Source: Thiohalocapsa sp963704155 (GTDB taxonomy: Bacteria > Pseudomonadota > Gammaproteobacteria > Chromatiales > Chromatiaceae). Taken from it: a stretch of DNA of 64,000 bases. The translations under genes were made by a program, and so were the position numbers. Location: positions 1 through 64,000 of the forward strand of contig CAVPHF010000042.1 in the NCBI GenBank assembly GCA_963704155.1. The letters are read 5' to 3'. The notes under the pieces were generated by a model that was not told the origin of the DNA, did not search any database, and worked only from the letters and a program-made list of their open reading frames with translations. Shown here piece by piece: positions 1-9,534 of the stretch. The stretch's first letter is position 1; each line of letters opens with the position of its first letter.

Positions 1-12
1 AACAGACCATCA

Positions 13-294
13 TCAGACGCTACTGCCTCCATTCGCCCTCGCCTTTCTCCCAGGCCTCATGAACAGCCCGGGCGAGCAGAAGTACAGGATGTAGTCCAGC
101 CCCTCGGGCATCACGGCCTGGTCGCCTGGAATCTGCGCCCGGCACTGCGCGGCATCGACGGTCTCCGGCGGCGGCTCACGGTGCGGCCTCGGCGGGTGCC
201 GTGGCCCCGGAGGGCGTCTGGCGGGTCGCCTCTTCGACTCCGGCGCTGGCGGAGGACTGATCGCGCTTTTCGGCTCATGGTGCTTCTCTCTCAT
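13..294 (-). CDS. Small proline/arginine-rich hypothetical protein
   Basis: A 93-residue reading frame starting 20 bp inside the 3' end of the upstream MBL-rhodanese gene on the same strand. The N-terminal half is rich in Pro and Arg. The C-terminal half is more protein-like and includes the hydrophobic stretch GLDYILYFCSPGLF. No family is recognised. The overlap suggests possible translational coupling, but GC-rich DNA easily makes such frames, so it may be spurious. Confidence 0.3.
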   Translation of the reverse strand: MREKHHEPKSAISPPPAPESKRRPARRPPGPRHPPRPHREPPPETVDAAQCRAQIPGDQAVMPEGLDYILYFCSPGLFMRPGRKARANGGSSV

Positions 295-1704
295 CGGATG
301 CGTTTGTCGTCTCGAAATCCTCCGCTTGCCACCCGGTCATCCCGCCCAGCACATGAGCGACCTGCTGATGTCCACGGGCCTTCAGTACGCTCGCCGCAAC
401 CGAGGAGCGATAGCCGCTGCCGCAGATGACGGCGATGGGCCGCTGCGCTTGGATGCTGGCAAGCAGATCGTCCACCCGCCGGGTCAACTCGGCCCCGGTG
501 AGATGCAGGGCGCCGGGGATGTCCGCCTGCCATTCGGCCGGCTGGCGCACGTCCAGCAGCAGCAGGTCCGACTGCTCGTGCAATTCGCGGCGAAGGTCGC
601 GCACTGTCCACTGGGGCAGTACGTCGATCGGCTTGCCGGCCGTGCGCCAGGTGAGCATGCCACCCGCGAGCCAACCCCTCGGCAGCGGATAGCCGATGCG
701 CAGGTAGCTGCCAGCAGACCTTCCAGAGGTCGTCGGGCGCGATCCAGCACGAGCACCAGGTCCTGCTCCGGCGGCAGCACACTGCCGGCCCAGGTGGCGA
801 AGCTCGACGCCGATGCCGACGTTGATGGCGCCGGGGATGTGCGCGGCAAAGGCCTCGGGCGAGCGGCAGTCCAGCACCATGGCGCCGTCGCGACGGGCGC
901 GCTCGAAGGCGTCCAGATCCAGCGGCGGCGGGTTCGCCAGCACGCCGAGCAAGGGTGGACCCTCGGTGTTCAGTTGGCGCATGCGCGGCCAGTAGGCGGC
1001 ACCGCGGGCAGGTCCGTTTAGGTCCATGCACTGGCTGACGAACTCGTCCTTCGCGGACAGACTCGCCAACAGCCGATTCAAGCGCCGCTCATAGCCGATG
1101 GTGGTGGACAGACGGCTGCCGATGTGGCCGCCACACAGAGAGCCGGCGACGTGGGTTGGATAGACCTCGACGTAGTCCGGCAGCGGCAGGATCTTCCGTT
1201 GCAGGGTCTCGCAGAACGCCTTGGCGCGACGCGGCGGGTCGCCTCGTCGCCGCCGAGCAGGTCTGGACGCGCCAGGTCGCCGACCAACAGTGCGCCGCCG
1301 GACATCAGCAAAGCCGGCTCCTCGCCGCGGGATCGGTCGGTCACAAGCAGGCTCACGTGCTCCGGCGTGTGCCCGGGCGTGTGCATCAGCTCGAAACGCA
1401 CCTCGCCCATGTCCAAAAGCTCGCGATCGCCCATGGCGCGCACCGGGTAACCGAGCTGGGCGCGGGCACCGGCCAGCAGCTGCACGTCGGCGCGCGCCGG
1501 CAGCTCGCAAATCCCGGACAGGTAGTCGTTGTGCTGATGGGTGTCGCAGGCGTATCGAATGCGCAGGCCCTGCTCCCGGGCCGCGGAAAAATAGGTCTCC
1601 ACATCGCGGCGCACGTCGAGCACCAAGGCCTCGCCGGTATCTTCCGATCCGACCAGGTAGGACGCATGTCCCAGACTCTCGAGATAGAATTGCTTGAAAA
1701 TCAT
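275..1704 (-). pseudogene. MBL-fold hydrolase with rhodanese domains, frameshifted
   Basis: The product resembles fused metallo-beta-lactamase/rhodanese proteins (persulfide dioxygenase-like), which act on persulfides or glutathione conjugates. The start MIFKQFYLESLGHASYLVG is at 1704. The metal-binding motif THQHNDY and the helper TPGHTPEH are visible in the MBL part. Two rhodanese-like segments follow, the last with CGSGYRSSVAAS, whose Cys would be the active-site position. The protein is spread over three frames: the frame changes near 1230, near 808 and twice around 715-760, so at least three indels separate conserved segments. The total length, about 475 codons, fits the family. Either a decayed gene or sequencing errors. 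It sits upstream of the small 13-294 frame on the same strand. Confidence 0.8.
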
Positions 1705-1715
1705 TGCCCCTCCCC

Positions 1716-1743
1716 TCGGGTGCTGCTAGTCGGGTGCTGCTAG
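1716..1743. repeat. 14-bp tandem duplication
   Basis: The unit TCGGGTGCTGCTAG occurs twice in direct succession, immediately upstream of the MBL-rhodanese start at 1704. It may be a slippage product in the leader region; no function is evident. Confidence 0.8.
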
Positions 1744-2538
1744 CCGGTTGACCCCCCGATGCGCAAGAGCTGAGCAAGAGACGGACCAATGCCCGCGGAC
1801 ACCGTGTTCCGTACCAACCCAGACCGGAATTTGGCTGGCACATAAGGCGGACGGACACGCGGATGCCGCTCTTTTCGTCCTGGCAGCAGGTGGTTCCGGC
1901 CGACGCATGTCGTTGATCGTTTAGAGCCCGCCCGAGATGTGGCTATCGCCGATATTGCCCATGTGACCCGTCGTCACCACCAGACCGTGCAAAGCTAAGC
2001 TTCCTCCGGATGACGGCAGTCGGCAAACCCCTATCAGCTCCCCCGCCGCGGATTGCTCGAGAAGCTCTAGGCTCAGCCACCGGGCCTGGTGCATTTGCAC
2101 CGTCGGCGGGGCATAGGCCCCCGCCAGAGCGATCATTCAGGGCCTGTCCAGACTCCACACAAGGAATCGAGTCTGTGCATGAGGTGGCGAGCGCGACCTG
2201 CTGATCGATGAATGCTCGACCGCCGAGTTTGATCGTTGGGGCGCACGCCAACGCCGGCGAATGGGGCCTGCGCACTGGCCGGAAGCATGCCAGCTTGCCT
2301 GCAAGCCGCCTTTGCCGCTTTGGTCTGGGCACAGAGGCATGGCCAGCCCCTGGTGCTTGCATCGCTGCACTTGGCACTCGCGTTGCTCGAACCTCGTTGA
2401 CGAGTGCCGAGGTCGAACAGTAGCAGCGAAGGAGGAGCGCTGGACATCGTCGCCCTGGGCCTCGACCGGCACTTGCCACGCGGCACCGAGACTGCCATCC
2501 GCAAACCACGTCAACCACATATTCAAAGGCGACCGACC
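1744..2538. other. Gene-poor stretch
   Basis: About 800 bp between the divergent MBL-rhodanese and superoxide dismutase genes. Open frames exist on both strands, but none has a recognisable domain or a good ribosome binding site. Part of it must hold the promoters of the two flanking genes. I see no repeat or RNA gene here. Confidence 0.5.
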
Positions 2539-3145
2539 ATGCCGACCAAACATCAACTGCCCGATCTGCCTTATCCCAGCGACGCGCTGGCGCCGCACAT
2601 ATCCGCCGAAACCCTGTCTCTGCACCACGGCAAGCACCACGCCACCTATGTCGACAAGTTGAATGGGCTCATCGACGACACTCCGTTCGCCGATGCGAGA
2701 CTCAGCGAGATCGTCGTCGAAGCCGAAGGCGGCATCTTCAACAACGGCGCACAGGCTTGGAACCACGCCTTCTACTGGCATTCCCTAGAGCCCCGACGGT
2801 GGCGGTGATCCCGAAGGTGCGCTGGCCGAGCAGATCGGCCGCGACTTCGGTTCGACCGATGCCCTGCGCGAGCAATTCTCCGAGGCGCTGACCACGCTGT
2901 TCGGCTCGGGCTGGGTGTGGCTCGCACTGGACGCCAGCGACAAGCTCGTGATCGAGAGCCGCAGCAACGCAGGCAACCCCCTGCGTGACGGCATGCTGCC
3001 GATCCTGACCTGCGACATGTGGGAACACGCCTACTACGTGGATTACCGCAACCGCAAGAAGGAGTACGTGGACACCTTTTGGAAGCTGGTGAACTGGGAA
3101 TTTGTCGCTCAGAACCTCACCCGCAAGCAACCCTTCGATGTCTAA
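2539..3145 (+). pseudogene. sodB: Fe-type superoxide dismutase, one frameshift
   Basis: Converts superoxide to oxygen and hydrogen peroxide in the cytoplasm. The start MPTKHQLPDLPY is at 2539. Family landmarks are all present: the first metal histidine in LHHGKHHATYVDKLN, the Fe-SOD signature NNGAQAWNHAFYW, and the last Asp/His ligands in DMWEHAYYVDYRN. The reading frame breaks near 2787, where one extra base turns the expected HSLSPDGGGDPEG into another frame. Everything after this reads correctly to the stop at 3145, giving about 202 residues if corrected, the normal length. The single indel in a highly conserved enzyme looks more like a consensus error than decay, but I cannot tell. Confidence 0.9.
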
Positions 3146-3247
3146 CTGGCATAGTCGCTGCGTGCTCGGACAATCGAGGACCGGCCTCGACCGGTCTCGC
3201 AAAATCGCACGATGTAGTCTTCGACACGACTTGAGAGGTAAACTCTA

Positions 3248-3660
3248 ATGAAATCAAATCAGACGCTTATCGCGGTAATCGGTGTTGCCCTGTTGATGGC
3301 GGGTTTCGCGGCCGCGCGGGATCGCTCGCCCGATCCCGCCGACGCCGGGCAGAACGCTGGGGCAGCCCCTGCGCAAAGGCAGCCCCCGCGCAAACGGCAG
3401 CCCCCGCGCAAACGGATGAGACGGGCATCGTCGAAAAGACCGTCGAAACAGCCCAAGACGGCGTCAGCGCGGTCGGAGACGGCCTGGAGACGGCTGCCGA
3501 AGCGACGGAAAACGTCGTGGAAGACGTCGTGGAAGCGGCACAAGAAGGGGCGGACGCAGCACAGGATGCCGCGGCCGCATACTTTGGCGAAAAGCCTGCG
3601 GAGCAATCGGCCGCCGCGACATCGGCCGCCGCGACATCGGATGCTGAAACGGGCCAATAG
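3248..3660 (+). pseudogene. Exported Ala/Glu-rich helical protein, one frameshift
   Basis: Begins MKSNQTLIAVIGVALLMAGF, a signal peptide, after an AGAGGTAA-like ribosome site. The frame shifts near 3376, where one base (the C of a repeated CAAACGGCAGCC unit) appears to be missing. In the corrected frame the rest reads TDETGIVEKTVETAQDGVSA, then repeated VVEDVVEAAQEGADAAQDAA and YFGEKPAEQSAAA, ending at the TAG at 3658-3660. This is an amphipathic, alanine- and acid-rich helix, similar in style to the lipoprotein at 40363-40653 and to LEA/apolipoprotein-like envelope proteins. The uncorrected frame would give an arginine-rich tail that is unlikely to be real. Confidence 0.65.
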
Positions 3661-3730
3661 CAACCGAAGGCGCAGAGCCGACCGCATGCCGGGCCGCAAC
3701 AGCCGCGCATCCACCGACTAAGCGTCCGAT

Positions 3731-4513
3731 ATGACCGCGATACTCTCCCTGCTACTGGTGGTAACCCTGTCGATCGTAGTGACCCGCGTCGCCGCCGTGG
3801 CGCTGCGCCACACCGGTCTAGCACGCCAGACGGCGCGCTTCCAAGCGCGCTCGGCCTTCTCCGGCGCCGGCTTCACGACCGACGAGTCGGAGCAGGTGGT
3901 CAACCACCCGGTACGTCGGCGCATCGTGCTGACGCTGATGCTGCTTGGCAACGCCGGTATCGTCACCGCTGTGTCGTCGCTGATCCTCGCCTTCGTCGCG
4001 AGCGGGGACGGCGGCGGCCTGGACCTGACCTACAAGATCCTGCTGCTGGTGGGCGGACTGGTGGTGCTCTGGGCGCTGGCCAGCAGCCGTTGGGTCGATC
4101 GCCTGCTCTCACGATTGGTCGACCGGGCGCTACGGCGCTTCACGCGTCTCGACGTGCAGGACTACGAGGGCCTGCTACACCTCGCCGGCGACTACCGCAT
4201 CCTGGAGATGCCGGTCGAGCCGGACAGCTGGATGGAAAATCGGCCGCTCAGCGAGTTGCGCCCGGCCGACGAGGGTGTCTTGGTGCTTGGTATTCTGACC
4301 AGCGGGGGCGAATGGATCGGCACACCCGCCGGCGACACCCGCCCCGCGGGCGGAGACACGCTGGTGGTCTATGGGCGCACCCAGGCGATCCGCGAACTCA
4401 CCGAGCGGCGCGCCGGAGACGAGGACGCGCACCGGCAGGCGGTTGCGGACCAGGATCGCATCGCCACGCGAGAGCGCCGCCATAGCCACCAAGAGACCGC
4501 GGCAGAGCAATGA
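3731..4513 (+). CDS. Membrane protein with C-terminal TrkA-C (RCK_C) domain
   Basis: A 260-residue protein. Residues 1-25 form a transmembrane helix, followed by ARSAFSGAGFTTDESE, a pore-loop-like segment seen in TrkH-like proteins. Two further helices lie at about 65-90 and 100-120. Residues about 150-225 resemble a TrkA C-terminal domain (SELRPADEGVLVLGILTSGG and GGDTLVVYGRTQAI). The combination suggests a ligand-gated cation conductance or regulatory membrane protein. The C-terminal 30 residues are charged and probably unstructured. It follows the exported protein gene by 70 bp on the same strand. Confidence 0.75.
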   Translation: MTAILSLLLVVTLSIVVTRVAAVALRHTGLARQTARFQARSAFSGAGFTTDESEQVVNHPVRRRIVLTLMLLGNAGIVTAVSSLILAFVASGDGGGLDLTYKILLLVGGLVVLWALASSRWVDRLLSRLVDRALRRFTRLDVQDYEGLLHLAGDYRILEMPVEPDSWMENRPLSELRPADEGVLVLGILTSGGEWIGTPAGDTRPAGGDTLVVYGRTQAIRELTERRAGDEDAHRQAVADQDRIATRERRHSHQETAAEQ

Positions 4514-4638
4514 CGCGATCCTGCTGTCCGTCGACGACATTCAGATGCGGAATGGTTAGCAGTATCCCGGCGTTGAGGCCGGTAAGCAGATTGGCGACTT
4601 TTTGTGGGTCCAGAACGCAAAGGTGCGGTGGTTGGTCG

Positions 4639-5172
4639 TTAGAAGTCGTCCAGCAACAGCCCCTGGGACCGCAGCCAACAGTGTTCCAGCCGCGGCATCA
4701 CCCAGCAGTCGACCTCAGTTGGCCAGCCCACCAGCCAGGCCGGGCCTGCTTCAAGAATGTCCTGGTAGGCGGGGGGATCGATCCAGCGCGCACCCTGCCC
4801 TGTCCCCCAACGACGGAGCAGGTCGACCTGTCCGCTGTAGGGTGGCGCAAACACGAAACGCACCGGATCACCGTCGTCTCCCGTCTCCAAGGTCTCTTGC
4901 AGGGCCCTCGCCGCGGCCGTCCAATCCACGGTCCCGGCGAAGGCATCCAGTTGCCGCTCTGACAGCCGGCGCAGGTCGGCCTCGGCGCGGGCGGGCGCAT
5001 CGTCTTCATGCCGGCGCCTTCCAAACAAGCGCTTGAGCGAAATCCAGTGCGCCCGAGCGGCCCGCGTCGCCGGGGTCTGGGGCAGTCGGTAGTCCGCAAC
5101 GGGAACCAGCTCCCAGACGCCTGCATCCTGTTCCGGACAGGGCCCATGAGCGTCGTCAGCTTGCGTCGTCAT
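4639..5172 (-). CDS. Uncharacterised soluble protein, 177 aa
   Basis: The frame uses natural-looking amino-acid composition throughout, with a tryptophan-rich C-terminal half (RRWGTGQGARWIDPPAYQDI and WLVGWPTEVDCWVMPRLEHC). No signal peptide or membrane helix is visible. I do not recognise the family. It is convergent with the TrkA-C gene and divergent from the small membrane protein at 5357. No catalytic motif is apparent. Confidence 0.55.
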   Translation of the reverse strand: MTTQADDAHGPCPEQDAGVWELVPVADYRLPQTPATRAARAHWISLKRLFGRRRHEDDAPARAEADLRRLSERQLDAFAGTVDWTAAARALQETLETGDDGDPVRFVFAPPYSGQVDLLRRWGTGQGARWIDPPAYQDILEAGPAWLVGWPTEVDCWVMPRLEHCWLRSQGLLLDDF

Positions 5173-5356
5173 TGCGTCGTCAAAAAGGGAGCGCGGCGGT
5201 CATCGTTAAGTCGAGGCTGTGGGGAGGTTCTGGGAATTGATCGTAGGTTGGTTGCTTGACCAGCTCGACAGGAAGACAGCGATGATGAAGACGTGAATGC
5301 TACCAGAGGCCCGACACTGCTGGAACGTTGTTCAATCCCGACACGACCACACAGTG

Positions 5357-5719
5357 ATGAAGACTCTCGCCGTCAACGGCCCAAGCCTATCCCTGTTGGG
5401 ACTGGCGCTGCTGTTCCTGTTTCCGAATTGGATCATGCTGTCGAACCTGCTCTTCGGCGGCTTCTTCCATGAGGTCGTGGCCACATACGGGGAGGTGCGT
5501 CCGCTGCCGGTCATGTTCGGCGAGAGTTGGCCGTTCGCCTTGGTCTACGGTGGCATCGCCGCGGCACAGATGCTCTTGTTCTTTCGCATGATCGCGTTGT
5601 CGTTGCCGATCCAGACTGCCAAAGCGGCGATCACGACGCCTGGGTCTGAGGCGAGGCCTCATTCGCGCGTGCGCTACGGCCCGTCGTCCCGGGGCCGATG
5701 GCGCGCGAAGGCGCGATAG
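5357..5719 (+). CDS. Small membrane protein with two or three helices
   Basis: The start MKTLAVNGPSLSLLG at 5357 is preferred over an upstream in-frame ATG because the hydrophobic segment follows directly. Helices lie at about residues 9-33 and 58-80 (WPFALVYGGIAAAQMLLFF). The C-terminal 35 residues are basic and overlap the antisense gene at 5674-5958 by 46 bp, so the true end may be truncated or altered. The family is not recognised. Confidence 0.5.
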   Translation: MKTLAVNGPSLSLLGLALLFLFPNWIMLSNLLFGGFFHEVVATYGEVRPLPVMFGESWPFALVYGGIAAAQMLLFFRMIALSLPIQTAKAAITTPGSEARPHSRVRYGPSSRGRWRAKAR

Positions 5720-5958
5720 GCCAAGACCCAGAAGGTCACGAACATGAATACCGCGACGGCGAGCAGGATCAGGCCTACCACGGCGAGGTCTGGGTCCAGC
5801 AGCGGCGCGGCGACCAGAAATGCGCCCCCGACCAACGCGAATGCCAGGCTGTAGGCGAAGGTGGGCTGGCCGCAGCAAAGGCGTGCCTTGCGCCACCAGG
5901 GCAGACTGCGCCACCCGGGAACAGGCCGGAGGCGACGAACATGCTCTTTTCGTTTCAT
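5674..5958 (-). CDS. Small two-helix membrane protein
   Basis: A 94-residue protein with a basic N-terminus (MKRKEHVRRLRP) and two membrane helices, at about residues 34-54 and 58-80 (DLAVVGLILLAVAVFMFVTF). It lies directly downstream of the DsrC-like gene, whose stop is 4 bp upstream, so the two are probably one transcript. The family is not recognised. It overlaps the end of the convergent 5357-5719 frame. Confidence 0.6.
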   Translation of the reverse strand: MKRKEHVRRLRPVPGWRSLPWWRKARLCCGQPTFAYSLAFALVGGAFLVAAPLLDPDLAVVGLILLAVAVFMFVTFWVLAYRAFARHRPRDDGP

Positions 5959-5961
5959 CGC

Positions 5962-6315
5962 TCACTCCGTGATGGTGTCGTCGGTTTCCATATTTTCCAT
6001 GTAGACGCGCGCCTCTTCTCCAGGGTCCGGCAGGCCTGCGATCTTCCAGGCCTCAATGAGCCCGCCGAACAACTTGTCGACACAACCGGATACCAAATCC
6101 AACTCGCGGCAGAGATGGCGCTGCACCGGCAGTTCTCCCTCCGCGAGCCAGCCTGCGCGCAGGCGCTCGATGATGCGCCAGTGCGCAATGGAAAGTTCGG
6201 CGACGCCGAGGCACTGGGCCAGCCGCGCGGCCAGGTGCGCGTCCCAGTGCGCCGGGTCGGTCAGGAATCCGTTGGCGTCCAACGAGGCCAAGCGGCTGTC
6301 GTCTCGGTCATTCAT
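5962..6315 (-). CDS. DsrC/TusE-family sulfur-relay-like protein lacking the terminal cysteines
   Basis: DsrC and TusE carry sulfur as a persulfide on a C-terminal Cys. This 117-residue protein keeps the fold landmarks: DANGFLTDPAHWDAHLAARL, LSIAHWRIIERLRAGW, and KIAGLPDP near the end. Instead of the usual C-terminal arm ending in Cys-Val, it continues PGEEARVYMENMETDDTITE, with no cysteine. Cysteines occur only internally (QCLG, HLCREL, GCVDK). It is therefore a paralogue without normal sulfur-carrier chemistry, possibly regulatory (inference). The start at 6315 is supported by GGGAGG 8 bp upstream; a longer upstream frame lacks family similarity. The next gene follows after 4 bp. Confidence 0.8.
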   Translation of the reverse strand: MNDRDDSRLASLDANGFLTDPAHWDAHLAARLAQCLGVAELSIAHWRIIERLRAGWLAEGELPVQRHLCRELDLVSGCVDKLFGGLIEAWKIAGLPDPGEEARVYMENMETDDTITE

Positions 6316-6503
6316 GACATGCCTCCCGATATGGAGTGACCGGCGGTTCACGCCGGACTTACTGGAGATCCATGCAACCTCCACACCAGTCCATCGCGAG
6401 CGCCCTACACCGCAGAGTTCGTGTAGTTCCGGCAAGCGTGCGTGACCGCTTGACCGTGGGGTGAATAGGATGTCGCCGGTGCAAAGCAACCGCCGGAGGC
6501 CCC

Positions 6504-6923
6504 ATGAGTAAAGAGACCGTATCGCTGTCGACCCCGAGTCCGACCCAGCCCCAGACATGGACCTTGGAAGAGGTCGCAGGCCATTTTGAGCATTGGCGCC
6601 GGGACAAGAAGAAAGGGGAGCGGATTCCCGATCAGCTGTGGTCGGAGGCGATCGCGCTGATCGCGGACTATGGGCTCTCGCAGGTCACGCGCCGGCTGCG
6701 CCTCAGCGGTCGGGATCTGAATAAACGGCGCGGTCTGCCCGGCAGTGGCCGACGACGGGCGCGGCCTGTCGAGGCGCCGGCAACATTCGTCGAGCTCGCG
6801 CCTGAAGTGGTTGTGCAAGCGCAGCGGCGGCAGTTCACTGCGGGTTGCCTGGAGCTGATCCGCCCCGACGGGCTGCGACTGCGCATCGAGCCCGGTGACG
6901 CGCTGGCGGTGAGTGCCTGCTGA
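6504..6923 (+). CDS. IS66-associated TnpA-like accessory protein
   Basis: A 139-residue protein whose central part (WTLEEVAGHFEHWRRDKKKG, then IPDQLWSEAIALIADYGLSQ and VTRRLRLSGRDLNKRRG) is a helix-turn-helix-like domain typical of the small accessory proteins carried by IS66-family elements. The C-terminal part (LELIRPDGLRLRIEPGDAL) is a short beta-rich tail. It lies 83 bp inside the left end of the element. It is convergent with the transposase and overlaps its 3' end, an unusual arrangement because IS66 accessory genes normally precede the transposase on the same strand. Confidence 0.75.
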   Translation: MSKETVSLSTPSPTQPQTWTLEEVAGHFEHWRRDKKKGERIPDQLWSEAIALIADYGLSQVTRRLRLSGRDLNKRRGLPGSGRRRARPVEAPATFVELAPEVVVQAQRRQFTAGCLELIRPDGLRLRIEPGDALAVSAC

Positions 6924-8638
6924 AAATTCCACGGCAACCAATCTGCGGGATGGGCAAACACCGCCGATCGGTTATCCAGCAAGGCGCTCAAGTAGTCGAT
7001 TGGATTGACCCCGTTGAGCCGACAGGTCTCGATCAGGCTGCTCAGCACGTCGCCGACAAAGGCGCCATGTTGATTCTTGTAGAACAGGCTGTTGTTGCGG
7101 TAGCGCACGCTGAGCTTCAGCGCCTGCTCGGCGAGATTGTTATCGAGCGGCGCACCGGGGATACGCAGAAACCCCGTCAGCGCTTGCCAGCGCTTGAGCA
7201 TGTAGTTCAATGCCTGGCCCAGGCGGCTGTTGGGCTCGACCTGCTTGTCGGCGAACTGCTGCTGCATCCAGCCCTTGAGCGCATCCATCACTGGGGCGCT
7301 GTGGGTCTGATGAGCGCTCAGGCGTTGCGTCGGGCTGAGCTCGGCTTTGGTGCACTGAGCCTCCTGGTGATACACCGTGGCGATGGCGGTGATCACGTGC
7401 GCGCATTGGCTCGGGAAGAAGTCCTTGATGTCGACGAACTGACGGCGCGCATGCACCAGACAGTTCAGGTCCACCACCCGTTCGCAACGACGCTTGGGCG
7501 TATTGGCCGCCAGCGCATCGGACATCCACAACATCGGTGCCAGCGCGGGATCGCGCAACGCCAACAGGTCGTCGAGATTCTTCCCGGCATGCTGGCGACC
7601 GGTGAAGAACAGGCAGATCGTCTGCTCCCCCACGCAGCGCAGCACCGAGGTGTAGATCGCCTGGCGCACCGGCGCGGGCTCGGTCTGGTTGTCCTTGATC
7701 AACGACACCACGCGTGCGCCGGTGTCGTCCTGAAACACCAAGGGCTGCTGAGCGGCGAGCCACAGCAGGTGGTTGTAGACCCGGTAGCCGACGTCGGCGA
7801 CCGGCTCGACCCGATCCCCATTGTGGGTCCCATTGGGTTGCATCGGGCAACGGCAGGCCGAGCATCTGTTGCAGCGCTTCGATGCGCCGGATGGGGGATC
7901 AGGCACGGCAGACCCAAATGATAATGCGCGACTGCCAGCATCACCTTGAGGCGGGTGTCATAGCGCTCGGGGCTGACCCCAGGCGGCAGATGCGCAGGCG
8001 TTCAATGCCCCGCAGGCGCTGCAGCGCAGGCGCTCAAGGTCATAGCGCGTCACCGCCACCAACGGCTGTCCGGTGAAACGCAGGCGCACCAACGGTGCCA
8101 TGGCGTACAGCCGACCGCGTTCGCAGGCCGGGCAACGCGCGCCGGGAACCAGCTCGTCATGGGCACAGAACTGCACCTCGGCGCCGGGGTAGTCCGCCAC
8201 CCCTAAACGACCATGACCCGGTGGCGGCGGCTTGTCCGGTTTGCCGGCTGTGCCTGGGTCGACGGCGCTGGTATCCGTCGTGGTCTTGGCATCGCTGTCG
8301 CTGGTCGGGGCCTTGCCTGCCTGTCCCTCAGCATCGCCGCCTACGGCAACGCCCGGTGGAGCGTTCGGCGGATCGTTCGACGGATCTGGGGGCGGATCTG
8401 GGGGCGGCTCATCAGACGGCTTGCGTGACGCCTTCTCGGTGGGCTTGCCGAACAGCAGACGCTTGAGCTTTGCCAGACTGATGCGGGTCTCCAGCAGCGT
8501 GTGCTGCAACCACACCAAGGTGCGCAGCAACGGCGCGACGCGCCGTTGGTCGGCGGCGTCGAGTTGGCCCTGTTCGGCCAGCGCGATCAACCGCTCGACC
8601 TCGCTCGCCTCGATCTGCTCGGGCCTGGATTGCGACAT
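6668..8638 (-). pseudogene. IS66-family transposase, frameshifted
   Basis: The start MSQSRPEQIEASEVERLIAL is at 8638, followed by a leucine-rich segment, a Pro/Asp-rich linker, and a zinc-finger-like part (CPACERGRLY and RLRCSACGAL). The frame is lost between about 7965 and 7800, where KVMLAVAHYHLGLP, MLGLPLPDATQWD and VADVGYRVYNHLLWL lie in three different frames. From about 7800 the DDE_Tnp_IS66 domain is clear: VFQDDTGARVVSL, PMLWMSDALAAN, HARRQFVDIKDFFP, and GAPLDNNLAEQALKLSVRYR with the catalytic Glu. The natural end is near 6925 (WLPWNFQ); the frame runs on to 6668 antisense to the accessory gene. At least two indels are present. Confidence 0.85.
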
Positions 8639-8652
8639 GGGCGGTTGCTCGG

Positions 8653-9534
8653 CTAGCGGCAGAGCCGTGCGCGACAGTCCGCCACCAGCGGGTACAGCCA
8701 CACCGTCTTCACCGGTACCTGGCCGAGGCGGTGATCGCCGAGCTTGCCGCGGCCTTGGGTGTCGCCGACGTACAACCAGTTCGCCGCCTGGTAGCAGGTG
8801 GCGTTGAAGCGATCGGCCTCGACGAAGGTCTCCAGCAGCAGCGCACGATAGCCGTAACGTGCCTGCCAGTGCCCCGGCAACGTGCGCGCCGCCAACCCCA
8901 GCAGCTTGCTGGCCAGATGCGGCACGCGAATCCAGGGCAGAATCAGAAACCGGGCGTTGTTGACCACCGCGCCCAAGTTGCGCTGGCGTTGTTCGCTGCT
9001 CCAGCCGATCCACTCATCACGCGGGGCGGTCTGCCAGGCCGCCGCGCCGAAGCCAAGCACCGCCACCAGCCGTTCGCCGGCGTAGGCGAAGTAGCGCAGC
9101 TGCGCCCCCGGCAGCGGCTTGTAGCCGAGGTAGTGGTAACGGTCGATGAGTTCGTTCCACAACGCGCTGCCAGCACGCTCGACCGGTTCCAGGCGCACCG
9201 TCCCGAGCGCGCTCAATGGGGCTTCGATCAGTGCGCCGGGCTCGCCCTGCGGCGTGCGCCGGGCATAGGCGCGCATCGGCTCGAACTGTCGTTGCGGCGC
9301 TGGCAACTCGATCAGCCCTTCGCGATACAGCCGCAGCAGCGCCACCCGGCAGCTCATGTCCTTCAAGCTGCCGTCGGCCTTGCGCCAGTCGAGCGCCTCG
9401 CACACCCGGTAGCTCAATTGCTGGCGGCTGGCCCCGGCATGCGCCCGCAGGATGCCGCGCACTTGCTCGAGCGCCGCGGCGTCGAACACCCGTCCGCTGT
9501 AGCGTTTCCTGATCGCTATTGCGTCCATGCGCAC
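8653..9534 (-). CDS. DUF4338 / DruA-like protein carried by the IS66-type element
   Basis: A 293-residue intact protein. The C-terminal two thirds match the DUF4338 family, named DruA in the Druantia anti-phage system: LIDRYHYLGYKPLPGAQLRY, VAVLGFGAAAWQTAPRDEW, NLGAVVNNARFLILPWIRVP, LLETFVEADRFNATCYQAAN. The N-terminal 80 residues form a helical region (VRGILRAHAGASRQQLSYRV). The stop is 14 bp upstream of the transposase start, so both are probably co-transcribed. Because it sits inside the inverted repeats, it is more likely an element-encoded function than a stand-alone defence gene (inference). No other Druantia genes are present. Confidence 0.85.
   Translation of the reverse strand: MRMDAIAIRKRYSGRVFDAAALEQVRGILRAHAGASRQQLSYRVCEALDWRKADGSLKDMSCRVALLRLYREGLIELPAPQRQFEPMRAYARRTPQGEPGALIEAPLSALGTVRLEPVERAGSALWNELIDRYHYLGYKPLPGAQLRYFAYAGERLVAVLGFGAAAWQTAPRDEWIGWSSEQRQRNLGAVVNNARFLILPWIRVPHLASKLLGLAARTLPGHWQARYGYRALLLETFVEADRFNATCYQAANWLYVGDTQGRGKLGDHRLGQVPVKTVWLYPLVADCRARLCR

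Noticed and set aside
1943..2518. 191-codon minus-strand frame upstream of sodB
   Set aside because: No ribosome site, no domain, and composition typical of random GC-rich translation.
8653..9534. Druantia anti-phage system
   Set aside because: Only a DruA-like protein is present. No DruE-type helicase or other Druantia partner is in the window, and the gene lies inside IS66-type inverted repeats.
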